Source of the DNA: Algoriphagus sp.
GTDB lineage: Bacteria; Bacteroidota; Bacteroidia; Cytophagales; Cyclobacteriaceae
NCBI GenBank assembly: GCA_029945945.1
Contig: JAQSDM010000012.1
Location: 448,112-512,111, forward strand
Reading direction: 5' to 3'
DNA length: 64,000 bases
Shown: positions 18,203 to 28,006 of the stretch, piece after piece
How the letters are laid out: every line of letters starts with the position of its first letter
Position numbering within the stretch: position 1 is the first letter of the stretch
The notes under the pieces: model-generated
Told to the model about the DNA's origin: nothing
What the model saw: the letters and a program-made list of their open reading frames with translations, nothing else
Databases searched by the model: none
Made by a program: the position numbers and the translations under genes

Positions 18203-18505
18203 TTAGTTCTCAAACTCCCCCTGAAAAAACCTATCCACCTCTCTCTGGTGAATAAATCGCCTTTTACCTCGGTACATGGAGCGAAACTCCTGCCCTTTGG
18301 ACTCGGAAACGGATTCCATTTTTGAAATCGAGTAATGAGATTTAACGCCAGTTGCCTCCATGAATTCCTGAAGCGACAACCATTCATCTTTTACGGATTT
18401 ACTAGCCGGATTAATGCTTGAGATTTTCTCTTCCAGATTCTTGAATTTCTCTTCCAGCCATTTTTGGCTAACAGCCGAAAACGGAATAAAAGTGTCTTGA
18501 TTCAT
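18203..18505 (-). CDS. HTH_17/excisionase-like DNA-binding protein
   Basis: WLSLQEFMEATGVKSHYSISKMESVSESKGQEFRSMYRGKRRFIHQREVDRFFQ; position between helicase and integrase. Confidence 0.75.
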   Translation of the reverse strand: MNQDTFIPFSAVSQKWLEEKFKNLEEKISSINPASKSVKDEWLSLQEFMEATGVKSHYSISKMESVSESKGQEFRSMYRGKRRFIHQREVDRFFQGEFEN

Positions 18506-18544
18506 CTTGATTTGAGTTTGATTTACTCAAATATATAAAAAAAT

Positions 18545-18572
18545 AATATTTCGGACACTGGTGACCGATATT
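18545..18572 (-). terminator. Hairpin followed by T-rich run (minus strand)
   Basis: Minus strand AATATCGGtCACcaGTGtCCGaaATATT then ATTTTTTT; between 18578 stop and next gene. Confidence 0.55.
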
Positions 18573-18577
18573 TTTTA

Positions 18578-19270
18578 TTAATTCAGATTTATTGGCTGAA
18601 GATCATAAAAATGACGCATTTCATTGTCAAACTTGTCGTCGAGCCATTTTTTTAATCCGATTAAACTTTCATCTCCATCAAACTCAGCCATTCTAAATTG
18701 GAGCCTTTTTACCTCAGGCCAATGCAAAGACTTATAAAACTCATAATAATCGAAGACCTCTTTTGCATCCTTGATTTTCATTATTTTTCCAAAGAGGTGT
18801 AAATCGAGATGCCGAAGTCCCGACAAAAAACGAACAGGCCCAGATGCCTCCAAAAGATCTACCAGATCCTGATTTATTTCCAATAAAATTTCCCTTAATT
18901 CTTTATCATCAAAAATTTGATCGAAGTAATCAAGCACTTTTTCTAAAGTCGTATTTTCATAGACCTCATTTACTACAATCGCAGGGGTAAACTCAACGGC
19001 TAAGACATCCTCAAAATAATCCCGAAGCATCTCAATGTGTTTCGCTTCTTCTTCAATCAATCTGATAACATCTCGATTGAGATTGCTTAGGATTGCTGGA
19101 TTACCACCATTTTCATTCACAAATCGTATTCCAAGCCTTGATGCAAATTTGGTTTTCGCATTCTTGTACCGTACCATGACATATAAAGGAAAGCTAGCAG
19201 ACGATTTTCCTATCTTCTCTAGTTCCTTCCCGTGGTAATGTTTAATTGCCAGTTTAGTTTTCTTTTGCAT
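18578..19270 (-). CDS. Hypothetical protein, element-encoded
   Basis: 230 aa intact ORF in gene order between integrase and HTH protein; no family recognised. Confidence 0.7.
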   Translation of the reverse strand: MQKKTKLAIKHYHGKELEKIGKSSASFPLYVMVRYKNAKTKFASRLGIRFVNENGGNPAILSNLNRDVIRLIEEEAKHIEMLRDYFEDVLAVEFTPAIVVNEVYENTTLEKVLDYFDQIFDDKELREILLEINQDLVDLLEASGPVRFLSGLRHLDLHLFGKIMKIKDAKEVFDYYEFYKSLHWPEVKRLQFRMAEFDGDESLIGLKKWLDDKFDNEMRHFYDLQPINLN

Positions 19271-19272
19271 GC

Positions 19273-20529
19273 TTATCGCTGAATGAAGGAAAGGATTCTC
19301 TTATAGGTTTCCACGGTTTTTCTTTCGGTATAATACTTCTTAAGAACCGAGCCGGGCGAATGCCCAAATATCATTCTAATATCATTATCATCCATCCCAA
19401 GTCGATCTGTCCATGTTCCGAAAGTCTTTCTTCCTACTTTATTGGACAGCACATCCGGGAATTTAATTTTCTCTGCAAGGACTTTCAAGTTCTGGTTAAA
19501 CTTCTGCTCCGAAATAGCAACGCCTGCAGGAAACAGATAATCTCCACCTTCATGAAAGTACTTTTTAACTATCCTTTTTGCGGTACCATTAAGAGGGATC
19601 CAAAACTCCTCTCCATTCTTCTTTCTTTCCCCTTGAAGCACCATGTGTTCTGGATTTTCTTTTAACAAGTTCCAATCAAATCCATTTTCTGAACGAATTG
19701 CTATCAAATCATTATAATACAGAGCGGTATTGCACAGCAAAAGAAAAAGATCCCTGGTAATTTCAAGTCTTCTCTCTTCAGGAGAAAATTTCATTTCAGA
19801 CAGCAATTCATACTGCTTATCATTAACGTAGATGATTTTATCAGGCCTTTTGGTTGACTCGACATCCAGCCTTTCAAATATTCGCTTTTTAAAGAGAATC
19901 CCATACTGGTCACAATACTCTCGGTAGATCACCTTCAGGCGATCCACATATTTTGCAACTGTGGTATCGGAATTTATGTCTGTTGATTCGCTCCGCAAGA
20001 AATCAATAAATCCCAAAACAAAAGCCTCATCCAAATCAGCCATGACAGCCTGGCTTTTATAGCTATCGACCAAATTCTTCAAGGTCACATATACCTTTCT
20101 CGTTCCTTCAGCTTTCTTTTTGGTTGCTCCAAATTTGAGAGAGTAATCGATATAGGATGAGATTTTATCACTTGCCCCAGGAGCACTTGTGCCATTGACA
20201 CCTTTTATTCTTTTTCCTTGGTGTTTTACCAGATATATATTCTTCAGTTTATCAGCAGTCAGAACCTCACTCCGCCTATAAAAATCCTGGATGATTTCTT
20301 TGAGATGATGAATTTCCCTTGCAATTACCCGATTGTGAAAATCAGCATATAGGAATTGACTATTGACCCATTTTAATGGTTTTCCCGACCAAGCATTTTT
20401 TGGAATCTTTTCAAGGTTGAGATTAATGTAGTGCCTTCCATTTCGATTAATGCACAAATAGATCGCTTCACCGGCGGGCGACTTTTTACTTTTCGGATTC
20501 AAAACCGCGGAAATTTTGAAATCTATCAT
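19273..20529 (-). CDS. Tyrosine-type site-specific integrase (phage/ICE type with SAM-like N-terminus)
   Basis: 418 aa; C-terminal catalytic region KVGRKTFGTWTDRLGMDDNDIRMIFGHSPGSVLKKYYT; adjacent to tRNA. Confidence 0.9.
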   Translation of the reverse strand: MIDFKISAVLNPKSKKSPAGEAIYLCINRNGRHYINLNLEKIPKNAWSGKPLKWVNSQFLYADFHNRVIAREIHHLKEIIQDFYRRSEVLTADKLKNIYLVKHQGKRIKGVNGTSAPGASDKISSYIDYSLKFGATKKKAEGTRKVYVTLKNLVDSYKSQAVMADLDEAFVLGFIDFLRSESTDINSDTTVAKYVDRLKVIYREYCDQYGILFKKRIFERLDVESTKRPDKIIYVNDKQYELLSEMKFSPEERRLEITRDLFLLLCNTALYYNDLIAIRSENGFDWNLLKENPEHMVLQGERKKNGEEFWIPLNGTAKRIVKKYFHEGGDYLFPAGVAISEQKFNQNLKVLAEKIKFPDVLSNKVGRKTFGTWTDRLGMDDNDIRMIFGHSPGSVLKKYYTERKTVETYKRILSFIQR

Positions 20530-20554
20530 GGTTCAAAATACCGAAAAAATTCAA

Positions 20555-20601
20555 GGCGGACAAGAAGGGGGACAAGAAGGGGGACAAAAAGGGGGACAAA
20601 A
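20555..20601. repeat. Four tandem 12-bp repeats upstream of integrase (GGGGGACAAGAA consensus)
   Basis: ggcggacaagaa gggggacaagaa gggggacaaaaa gggggacaaaa. Confidence 0.9.
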
Positions 20602-20663
20602 TGATCGGAATTTATCAGAATCAAATAGATTCGAAATAGCTCTAAATGCCTGAAAATCAAAAA

Positions 20664-20693
20664 ACTCCGAACAATTTTTACATTGTTCGGAGT
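20664..20693 (-). terminator. Rho-independent terminator of tRNA-fMet
   Basis: ACTCCGAACAAT-n6-ATTGTTCGGAGT, followed by T-run on minus strand. Confidence 0.85.
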
Positions 20694-20700
20694 CTAAAAG

Positions 20701-20773
<73 letters not shown>

Positions 20774-20784
20774 ATATTGTGATG

Positions 20785-20792
20785 CAAATGTA
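20785..20792 (-). promoter_or_regulatory. Bacteroidota -7 box (TACATTTG) for tRNA-fMet
   Basis: Matches TAnnTTTG, 12 bp upstream of tRNA start. Confidence 0.6.
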
Positions 20793-20815
20793 AGGACAAA
20801 CTATCAAAAATCAAG

Positions 20816-20823
20816 TACCTTTG
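20816..20823 (+). promoter_or_regulatory. Bacteroidota -7 box (TACCTTTG) for era
   Basis: Matches TAnnTTTG 17 bp upstream of era ATG. Confidence 0.55.
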
Positions 20824-20839
20824 TGAAAAATTTCTAAGA

Positions 20840-21733
20840 ATGACTCAACCAATCCATCAAGCCGGCTTCGTAAATATCATTGGAAAACCCAATGTGGGCA
20901 AGTCCACGCTGATGAATATCCTTGTAGGTGAGCGACTTTCAATTATTTCTTCCAAAGCCCAGACTACAAGACACCGAATCCTCGGGATGATTAATTCCGA
21001 TAATTATCAGATTATATTTTCTGATACCCCCGGAATGATGAAGCCTCAGTATGAGCTTCACAAGAACATGATGAGCTTTGTCAACATTTCTTTGGAAGAT
21101 GCTGACGTGATAGTTTTCGTGACAGATCTTTTCGAGACAGATGAGGAGATTGAAGGAATCATCGAAAAAATCAACCAATCGGGAATCCCTGTTTTATTGG
21201 TCATTAATAAGATCGACTTAGCAAAAGAAGGCCAATTGGATAAAGTGACTGAATATTGGACTTCAAGAATCAAGGCAGCTTCAGTTATTTTTATTTCAGC
21301 ACTCGAGAAATTCAATACCGAGAAAATCCTTCAGGAAATTCTGGACAGATTACCTGAACATCCGGCATTTTATGATAAAGGGGAACTTACTGACCGACCG
21401 GAGAGGTTCTTTGCCTCTGAGATCATCCGTGAAAAGATTTTCAATAATTACAAAAAAGAAATCCCTTACAGCAGCGAAGTATCCATTGAGGATTTCCTGG
21501 AAGAGTCGAAAATAATAAAAATCCGAGCTACCATATACGTAGAGCGAGAGAGCCAAAAAGGAATTATCATCGGCGATCAGGGTAAAATGCTCAAGAAAGT
21601 TGGTATAGAGGCAAGAGAAGAATTGGAAAAATTCTTCGGAAAGAAGGTCTATCTCGAAACCTTTGTTAAGGTGGAGACAGACTGGAGAAAAAATAAATTG
21701 AAACTGAAAAAATTTGGGTACGACCCAACCTGA
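20840..21733 (+). CDS. era: GTPase Era
   Basis: GKPNVGKSTLMNILVGERLSIISSKAQTTRHRILG; C-terminal KH domain. Confidence 0.97.
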   Translation: MTQPIHQAGFVNIIGKPNVGKSTLMNILVGERLSIISSKAQTTRHRILGMINSDNYQIIFSDTPGMMKPQYELHKNMMSFVNISLEDADVIVFVTDLFETDEEIEGIIEKINQSGIPVLLVINKIDLAKEGQLDKVTEYWTSRIKAASVIFISALEKFNTEKILQEILDRLPEHPAFYDKGELTDRPERFFASEIIREKIFNNYKKEIPYSSEVSIEDFLEESKIIKIRATIYVERESQKGIIIGDQGKMLKKVGIEAREELEKFFGKKVYLETFVKVETDWRKNKLKLKKFGYDPT

Positions 21734-21735
21734 TT

Positions 21736-23049
21736 ATGGCAAATATAGTAGCGATAGTCGGCAGACCAAATGTGGGTAAATCCACTTTGTTTAACCGACT
21801 GGTAGAAGAGAGAAAAGCGATTGAGGACAACATGAGCGGAGTGACAAGAGACAGACATTATGGTCATGCTCAGTGGTCTGGAAAATTCTTCTCTGTCATC
21901 GACACTGGCGGATACGTAACAGGGTCAGAGGATATTTTTGAAAAAGAAATCCGTAAGCAGGTAAAGCTTGCAATCGAAGAAGCGGATGTAATCCTCTTCG
22001 TGGTGGACTGCCATAGCGGGCTTACAGATTTGGATTTGGAATTTTCAAGAGAGCTAAGAAAATCTAAAAAGCCTATTTACGTAGTCGCTAATAAAGCTGA
22101 TAATCAGGAGAAGAGCTTTGCCTCACACGAATTTTATTCGTTAGGCGTGAGTGATTTTGAAGTTTACCCTATTGCTGCGGCAAGTGGAAGCGGAACGGGT
22201 GAATTGCTGGATGCGATCATTACCCAATTCGAAGATGAGGGAATAGAAGATCCTGATGCCGGGATCCCAAAAATCTCGATTTTGGGCAGACCAAATGTTG
22301 GTAAATCCTCCTTTTTGAACTCATTACTTGGAGAGGAAAGATCAATTGTAACAGATGAAGCCGGAACTACCAGAGATGCCATCCACACCAGATACAAGCT
22401 ATTCGGTCAGGATTTCATCATCACCGACACCGCCGGTATCCGAAAAAAATCCAAAGTAACTGAAGACGTTGAGTTTTACTCGGTCATGCGCTCTTTGAGA
22501 ACTCTTGAAGAATCCGATGTGGTAATCGTAATGGTGGATGCTACCAGAGGAATGGAAGCGCAGGACGTCAATCTGATAAGCCTTGCTATCAAAAATAACA
22601 AGGGAATTATGATCATGGTGAACAAGTGGGATCTGATCGAAAAAGATCACAAAACCATGAACACGATCAAGGAAGATATGCTAGAAAGACTGGGAGAAAA
22701 TAAATGGATCCCGATTATTTTCACTTCGGTCACCACAAAACAGCGAATTTTTCAGGCAATTGAACTGGCTGTCAAGGTTTATGAAAATAAAACCAGAAGA
22801 ATTTCTACTTCTAAATTGAATGATATTCTTCAACCTGAAATTGAAAAATATCCGCCGCCAGCCTGGAAAGGAAAGTACATCAAAATCAAATATATTACTC
22901 AATTACCTACCAAAAACCCTGTATTCGCCTTTTTCTGCAATCTCCCGCAGTACATAAAATCGCCATACACGAGATTTTTGGAGAACCGCCTGAGGGAAAA
23001 CTTTGATTTCGAAGGAGTTCCGGTAAAAATTATTTACAAAGCCAAATAA
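21736..23049 (+). CDS. der: Ribosome biogenesis GTPase Der (EngA)
   Basis: Two GTPase domains (GRPNVGKSTLFNRL, GRPNVGKSSFLNSL). Confidence 0.97.
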   Translation: MANIVAIVGRPNVGKSTLFNRLVEERKAIEDNMSGVTRDRHYGHAQWSGKFFSVIDTGGYVTGSEDIFEKEIRKQVKLAIEEADVILFVVDCHSGLTDLDLEFSRELRKSKKPIYVVANKADNQEKSFASHEFYSLGVSDFEVYPIAAASGSGTGELLDAIITQFEDEGIEDPDAGIPKISILGRPNVGKSSFLNSLLGEERSIVTDEAGTTRDAIHTRYKLFGQDFIITDTAGIRKKSKVTEDVEFYSVMRSLRTLEESDVVIVMVDATRGMEAQDVNLISLAIKNNKGIMIMVNKWDLIEKDHKTMNTIKEDMLERLGENKWIPIIFTSVTTKQRIFQAIELAVKVYENKTRRISTSKLNDILQPEIEKYPPPAWKGKYIKIKYITQLPTKNPVFAFFCNLPQYIKSPYTRFLENRLRENFDFEGVPVKIIYKAK

Positions 23050-23091
23050 AAAATATTTAAATGGCATTTGTTTTATTGTCAAAAGTAATGG

Positions 23092-23099
23092 TACATTTG
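23092..23099 (+). promoter_or_regulatory. Bacteroidota promoter -7 box for small lipoprotein gene
   Basis: TACATTTG with TTTG 21 bp upstream (23067..23070). Confidence 0.5.
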
Positions 23100-23125
23100 C
23101 ACCGTAATTAAGAAAACCACAAAAA

Positions 23126-23305
23126 ATGAAAAAAGTATTTGCAATTTTCGCAATCGTTGGCTTGATGGCTACTGCATCTTGCGGCAACAAAGAAGTTTCT
23201 GAGGAAACAACTGTAGAAGTTGAAATGGTAGAAGAAGCTGCTCCTGTAGAAGAGGTTGTAGTTGACACAACTGCTGTTGCAGCTGACACAACTGCTGCTC
23301 AGTAA
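23126..23305 (+). CDS. Small acidic lipoprotein (59 aa)
   Basis: MKKVFAIFAIVGLMATASCGNKEVSEETTVEVEMVEEAAPVEEVVVDTTAVAADTTAAQ*; lipobox ATASC, own promoter and terminator. Below the size limit of the ORF track. Confidence 0.8.
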   Translation: MKKVFAIFAIVGLMATASCGNKEVSEETTVEVEMVEEAAPVEEVVVDTTAVAADTTAAQ

Positions 23306-23340
23306 TTGAGATTCAATTCTCAACGCTTCAAAAAAATTCA

Positions 23341-23358
23341 GAGCCTCAATTGAGGCTC
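23341..23358. terminator. Rho-independent terminator
   Basis: GAGCCTC-AATT-GAGGCTC followed by T9. Confidence 0.9.
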
Positions 23359-23379
23359 TTTTTTTTTGTACTTTTCGAC

Positions 23380-24009
23380 ATGGTTCCTTCTGAAAAACTG
23401 TCTGAGATTTTAACCAAACACCTGCCAAACTCCGCCGTTGAGTATTGCATTAAGCTTTGGCAGCAGGAGCCTTTTTCATTCAGAACAACTGCTAGCAGGA
23501 AGTCAAAACTTGGAGATTTCCGATATAGAAGAGATCGAACAAACCAGACAATTACCCTGAATGGCGACCTCAATCCCTATCAGTTTCTTCTGACATATAT
23601 CCACGAGGTTGCTCACTTGCACGCGTTCGTACGTTTTGGAATTGAAATCCCTCCTCACGGAAAAGAATGGAAATCAACTTTTCAGCAATTGATGTTTCCT
23701 TTACTCTCCATAGGTGCTTTTCCAATTGACCTTTTGATTCCGCTCCGAAAGCATATGAAGAACCCAAAGGCCAGCTCTGCAGCAGACCTGTTCTTGATGA
23801 AAGAAATGAGCAAATATGATTTGTATGCCGAGACAAAAGAAGAAGTCTTCCTTTCCGATCTTGTTCCCGGGAAAAGGTTTTTACTCTCAGGGAGGGAATT
23901 TGAAAAAGGAGAAACCCGTCGGACAAGGGTTATTTGTCTTGAAGTTAAGTCAGGAAAAAAATTTCTGGTCGCTCAATTGGCTAAGGTAAAGCCGGTTGAA
24001 TCCTATTAA
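23380..24009 (+). CDS. SprT-like domain protein
   Basis: LLTYIHEVAHLHAFVRFG (HExxH-type) and size; start set to MVPSEKL after the terminator T-run. Confidence 0.8.
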   Translation: MVPSEKLSEILTKHLPNSAVEYCIKLWQQEPFSFRTTASRKSKLGDFRYRRDRTNQTITLNGDLNPYQFLLTYIHEVAHLHAFVRFGIEIPPHGKEWKSTFQQLMFPLLSIGAFPIDLLIPLRKHMKNPKASSAADLFLMKEMSKYDLYAETKEEVFLSDLVPGKRFLLSGREFEKGETRRTRVICLEVKSGKKFLVAQLAKVKPVESY

Positions 24010-24566
24010 CCTCTCTCCTCTCCGATCTGATTTTCAGGCTGGGAAAAGTCCTTTGGATGAGGTAAATCCTGAATGGAATTGATCCCAAAGTATTCCATGA
24101 ACTTGCCTGAAGTACCATAAATTAACGGCCTTCCTACTCCTTCGGTCTTTCCTTTGATCTCAATAAGTTCTTTTTCAAGAAGTTTCTGGATAGAATAATC
24201 ACTATTCACGCCCCTTATTTGCTCCACTTCTCCTTTGGTGACAGGTTGCTTATATGCAATGATTGAAAGCGTTTCTAATTGGGCAGTAGAAAGTCTCTTT
24301 TGGGATTGCTGTTTGAGAAGAATGCTAATACTGATTTGATAGGCTGGCTTGGTCAAAAATTGAAATCCACCGGCGAGATGTTCTAACGCGAAAGCAAATT
24401 CGTCAGAGTAATATTTACCCTGCAAATCGGAAATTGCCTTTTCAACATGTTCCAAGGGAACCTCAGCCTGAAACATTTCGCTCAGGCATTTTACAATTTC
24501 CTCCTTTGCTAGCGGCGCCGGCGCACAAAATATCAAAGCCTCAATATGCCGATGAAGGAAATCCAA
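24006..24566 (-). CDS. scpB: SMC-Scp complex subunit ScpB
   Basis: LSTAQLETLSIIAYKQPVTKGEVEQIRGVNSDYSIQKLLEKELIEIKGK. Confidence 0.95.
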   Translation of the reverse strand: MDFLHRHIEALIFCAPAPLAKEEIVKCLSEMFQAEVPLEHVEKAISDLQGKYYSDEFAFALEHLAGGFQFLTKPAYQISISILLKQQSQKRLSTAQLETLSIIAYKQPVTKGEVEQIRGVNSDYSIQKLLEKELIEIKGKTEGVGRPLIYGTSGKFMEYFGINSIQDLPHPKDFSQPENQIGEERG

Positions 24567-24569
24567 TGT

Positions 24570-24953
24570 TTATTTCTTTGCCAATTTTGCCTCGATAGAA
24601 TGCATCGTGTGAGGAACTGCTTTCAATCTTTCTTTAGAAATCAATTTCCCCGTGTCAACGCAGACTCCATACGTTCCATTTTTAATTCGAATCAGGGCAT
24701 TCTCAAGGTTAACGATAAACTTTTGCTGTCTTGCCGCAAGCTGACTCATGCTTTCACGCTCAAGAGTATCTGCTCCATCCTCAAGTAATTTGGAGGTTGA
24801 TGCTGTGTAATCTGTTCCGCTGTCATTCTTCTTGCTCATGGTGTCCTTCATGGTGTGCAGCTCTTCTTTGGCTACAGCTAATTTTTGAAGGATGATTTCT
24901 TCAAACTCTTTCAATTCATCCTGAGAATATGCGGTTTTTCCTTCCTGGCTCAT
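24570..24953 (-). CDS. TraR/DksA family zinc-finger-like protein
   Basis: ALIRIKNGTYGVCVDTGKLISKERLKAVPHTMHSIE. Confidence 0.88.
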   Translation of the reverse strand: MSQEGKTAYSQDELKEFEEIILQKLAVAKEELHTMKDTMSKKNDSGTDYTASTSKLLEDGADTLERESMSQLAARQQKFIVNLENALIRIKNGTYGVCVDTGKLISKERLKAVPHTMHSIEAKLAKK

Positions 24954-25250
24954 GGCAAAAATAAATTATGTGATAGTGAAACTGACGGATTATTGATCGA
25001 TTCGTTCCCTAAAATACATTTCACCCGGTGAATTGCAAAAATTAAAAAAATACCAGACTCAAATAATTCTTCTCTTCCAATACAAATATGAAACTTACTG
25101 ATACTATCGTTCTATTTATCAATCTCTTATAAAAAAATAGGAAGGAAGGATTTTTAGATTCAGGAAAATTGGCAGGAAAAATTAGAGCAAATAAAACCTT
25201 TCCAGACCACCAGATTTCAATCGAAAAATAATGAAATCAAAAAAAAACCA

Positions 25251-25466
25251 TCATGCGACGGCTTTTTCCTGATTGGACATTTTTTCCATTCTCTTTTGGA
25301 GAACTTGGTTGTCTACTTCAATATTAAATTTCATCAATAAATATTGCTGCACTTCTTTAAGGTCTTTTCCTTTCTCAAAGACAAGATGTTTTAATGCACG
25401 GTTTATGAGGCCTTCTTCCATGGGATTTTGGGGTGATTTGAATTCCAATCTACTGATTTTCTGCAT
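25251..25466 (-). CDS. Small hypothetical protein (71 aa)
   Basis: Intact ORF with protein-like composition, no overlapping gene. Confidence 0.45.
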   Translation of the reverse strand: MQKISRLEFKSPQNPMEEGLINRALKHLVFEKGKDLKEVQQYLLMKFNIEVDNQVLQKRMEKMSNQEKAVA

Positions 25467-25492
25467 TTCATGTATGAAAAAAGTATAATAAA

Positions 25493-28006
25493 TTAAAGTC
25501 TTGTCGCAACGACGATCGTTTTTTTAATAAGTTTGACCGCTCCGGACAAATCATAAAGCTCCACGACTAAGACATAATACCCAGGCCTGACTTTCTTTCC
25601 TTGCGAATCTGTTCCTGTCCAACTGAAAAAACCCTTTACACCCAGGATTTCATTTTGGGACAAAACGTTCATCAACTGACCAGCAAGATTATAAATCCGG
25701 AAACTCCCGATCCATCCGGCTTGATCGAGCTGATATTGGATCGTGGTAAATGTATTTCCGTTGCTTCCTTCCGGATCAAAAACTTCCGGCTCAATCAGAA
25801 TCATTTCTCCTTCAAATTCTCCTGAAATCACTTGTGAATTTTTCCTCCCCGGAGTGGCAAATTCTTCTGTTCCGGAAGCAGAATGCCAATTTGAATTGAT
25901 ATTTGCAGATGATTCAGCTGAAATCCTTTCCAGCGAAACTCCTTTGGAATCTCGTAAAAGAGGATGGTGCAGATCTTCATCATAGCCAAACTCTTCCACG
26001 ATTTGATCATTTTCATTTAACAAGACCACTTTTCCTCCGGAAATAGGATAGCTCGGCAAAGTGGAAACTTCGTGAAAGAGTCCCGAGAATGACCGGGGAT
26101 ATGCTAGCTTCAGTCGTCCCGAATCAGTGGTAATCGCCAAATATCCTCCCGGCGGAATGATCAACCCGAATTCATTTAAAACCTGAACCTGATCAATCTT
26201 TCCACTTTCATCCAGATTCGCCAATTTCCAGTTTCCTATTTCGAGATATTTTTCTGTTAGATTTTGTAATTCGACAAACTTTGGATCTCCGGTTCTCGGA
26301 TTGAAAAGCAGTTCATTGATCACCAAATCGCCGATTTTAGCTTGAGTGGGAAGAACAATCATGACAGGCTCCAAAGATAGAACGCTATTCCCGGAGCAAT
26401 CCCGAAGCCCTGAAATAGAAAGCAGATATTCCAGATTTTCCTCCAATTCCACTTCCAGAATAATTTTTGATCGATCAGAAACAACGCTGTCTATCAAGAA
26501 TGCCGGCTGAAAAGTAAAATTCCCTATTGAAAAATCCGGGAAGATGGTCTCCGAAAAAGTAAGCTCGAGCTGTGTCGGGGAAATAAATCTCCAGGAAATA
26601 AATTCCGGTGCAATTATATCCCCGCTCAAATCCAAAACAGAGTTTTCTTTTCCCGGCGTGCCCCGAAAAGAATCCTTGGAAGATTGAAGCAAATCAGATT
26701 GATCACATGCGTAATAAGGATTTACGATTTCCAGACTATAGCCTCCGCCTGAAAACTCCGCCCCGCCCCAACTTGAAGTTGAATATTCAATCTGATCGAT
26801 TACAGCTCCTCTATCATCTTTCAAAACCAACAATTCGCCGGAATTCAATAAAGTTGGCCAGTTTTTTATCGGAATGACTTTCCCAAAATCTTGCATCAAA
26901 GCCGCCTGGTTTTCGGGAACGAGTAATACGAATTCACCCGGTTTTATCCAGTATTCATTCAATACAACTTCTGATCTCGAATTGGACCATCTGAGATTCC
27001 CCAGTCGGTAATCATAGTCACCTGCATGGAAAAGCTCCACATATTCAACATTTGGCAAGTCCAAATCCGTCTTGGGCGCCGGCATGATTTCATTGACGAC
27101 AAAGCCTTTTTGGGGAATAAAAGTAGGATCGAAAAATTGAAAATTAAGGATAGTATCTCGGAGAAAATTTCCTTCCAGATCAGGAATCCCGGCGACTTGA
27201 AGCCCATACTCCTTTCCTTTTTCCAAAGGCTGGTTAAATGACAACCGAATCAAGGAATCAGACTTCATTTCTACTTTTTCAGGTTCTACCCCTTCCAAGT
27301 TGTAGTTTATAAGAAACTGCGAAAAGACCGGATCCACCGATTCGCTGAACTGAACCAACAACTCCCGCTCATCGAAGCCTTTGACTGAAACAAGTGTTGG
27401 AGGAATGGTATCCTCTATAATTTCTCCGAACTCAAAATCATCCATAATCCATCGGGCACAGTTTCCGGATCCAGATCCGTATCGGATTTCCATTCGAAGA
27501 AAAATCTGTTCAGAATCCTCAAACTCTTGGGGCAAGGCAAATTGAAATTTTCTGAATTCCTGATTTTCATTCCCAAATTCAATGGCTTCTCCCAATAATT
27601 GGGGAACTGAAAAATCTCTGTCTTTATTTTCACTCCAGGAATAGAAAACTTGTGCAGGTCGAGTTCCTGTCCCGTTTTGAACGGACTTGGCAAAGAATTG
27701 AACTTTTGGATTTACCAGATTTTCGGGAGAAAGCCGAACAATCAATTCTCCGTTAAAAGTTGAAATTGGCTGAACAGCCAGAGCTTTGCTTCCATTTCTT
27801 CCCAGATTTCCAGACTGGAATATCCTTGAAGCATTGGATCTGATTTCATTTCCAGTCCAACCCGGCAGGAATTCCTCCGGAAAATTGACAATCTCGAACG
27901 GGGTTTCGAAGTCCTGCCTATCAGTTAATAGTAGTTCAAAGCCTGACTTTTCTCCCGAATGAAAAGCCGACAGCATCAAGAGCAAACCTAAAAATATGCA
28001 TCTCAC
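25493..28006 (-). CDS. Secreted lamin-tail-domain protein with FlgD-like C-terminal region
   Basis: 837 aa; signal peptide; repeated FVVNEIMPAP/LVINELLFNP lamin-tail motifs; C-terminal GYYVLVVELYDLSGAVKLIKKTIVV. Confidence 0.82.
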   Translation of the reverse strand: MRCIFLGLLLMLSAFHSGEKSGFELLLTDRQDFETPFEIVNFPEEFLPGWTGNEIRSNASRIFQSGNLGRNGSKALAVQPISTFNGELIVRLSPENLVNPKVQFFAKSVQNGTGTRPAQVFYSWSENKDRDFSVPQLLGEAIEFGNENQEFRKFQFALPQEFEDSEQIFLRMEIRYGSGSGNCARWIMDDFEFGEIIEDTIPPTLVSVKGFDERELLVQFSESVDPVFSQFLINYNLEGVEPEKVEMKSDSLIRLSFNQPLEKGKEYGLQVAGIPDLEGNFLRDTILNFQFFDPTFIPQKGFVVNEIMPAPKTDLDLPNVEYVELFHAGDYDYRLGNLRWSNSRSEVVLNEYWIKPGEFVLLVPENQAALMQDFGKVIPIKNWPTLLNSGELLVLKDDRGAVIDQIEYSTSSWGGAEFSGGGYSLEIVNPYYACDQSDLLQSSKDSFRGTPGKENSVLDLSGDIIAPEFISWRFISPTQLELTFSETIFPDFSIGNFTFQPAFLIDSVVSDRSKIILEVELEENLEYLLSISGLRDCSGNSVLSLEPVMIVLPTQAKIGDLVINELLFNPRTGDPKFVELQNLTEKYLEIGNWKLANLDESGKIDQVQVLNEFGLIIPPGGYLAITTDSGRLKLAYPRSFSGLFHEVSTLPSYPISGGKVVLLNENDQIVEEFGYDEDLHHPLLRDSKGVSLERISAESSANINSNWHSASGTEEFATPGRKNSQVISGEFEGEMILIEPEVFDPEGSNGNTFTTIQYQLDQAGWIGSFRIYNLAGQLMNVLSQNEILGVKGFFSWTGTDSQGKKVRPGYYVLVVELYDLSGAVKLIKKTIVVATRL

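Noticed and set aside
18133-18387. 84-aa ORF overlapping the HTH gene
   Set aside because: Out-of-frame overlap and it runs through the terminator hairpin; the HTH frame is better supported.
20555-20601. Short CRISPR-like repeat array
   Set aside because: Units are contiguous 12-bp tandem repeats with no spacers and no cas genes nearby.
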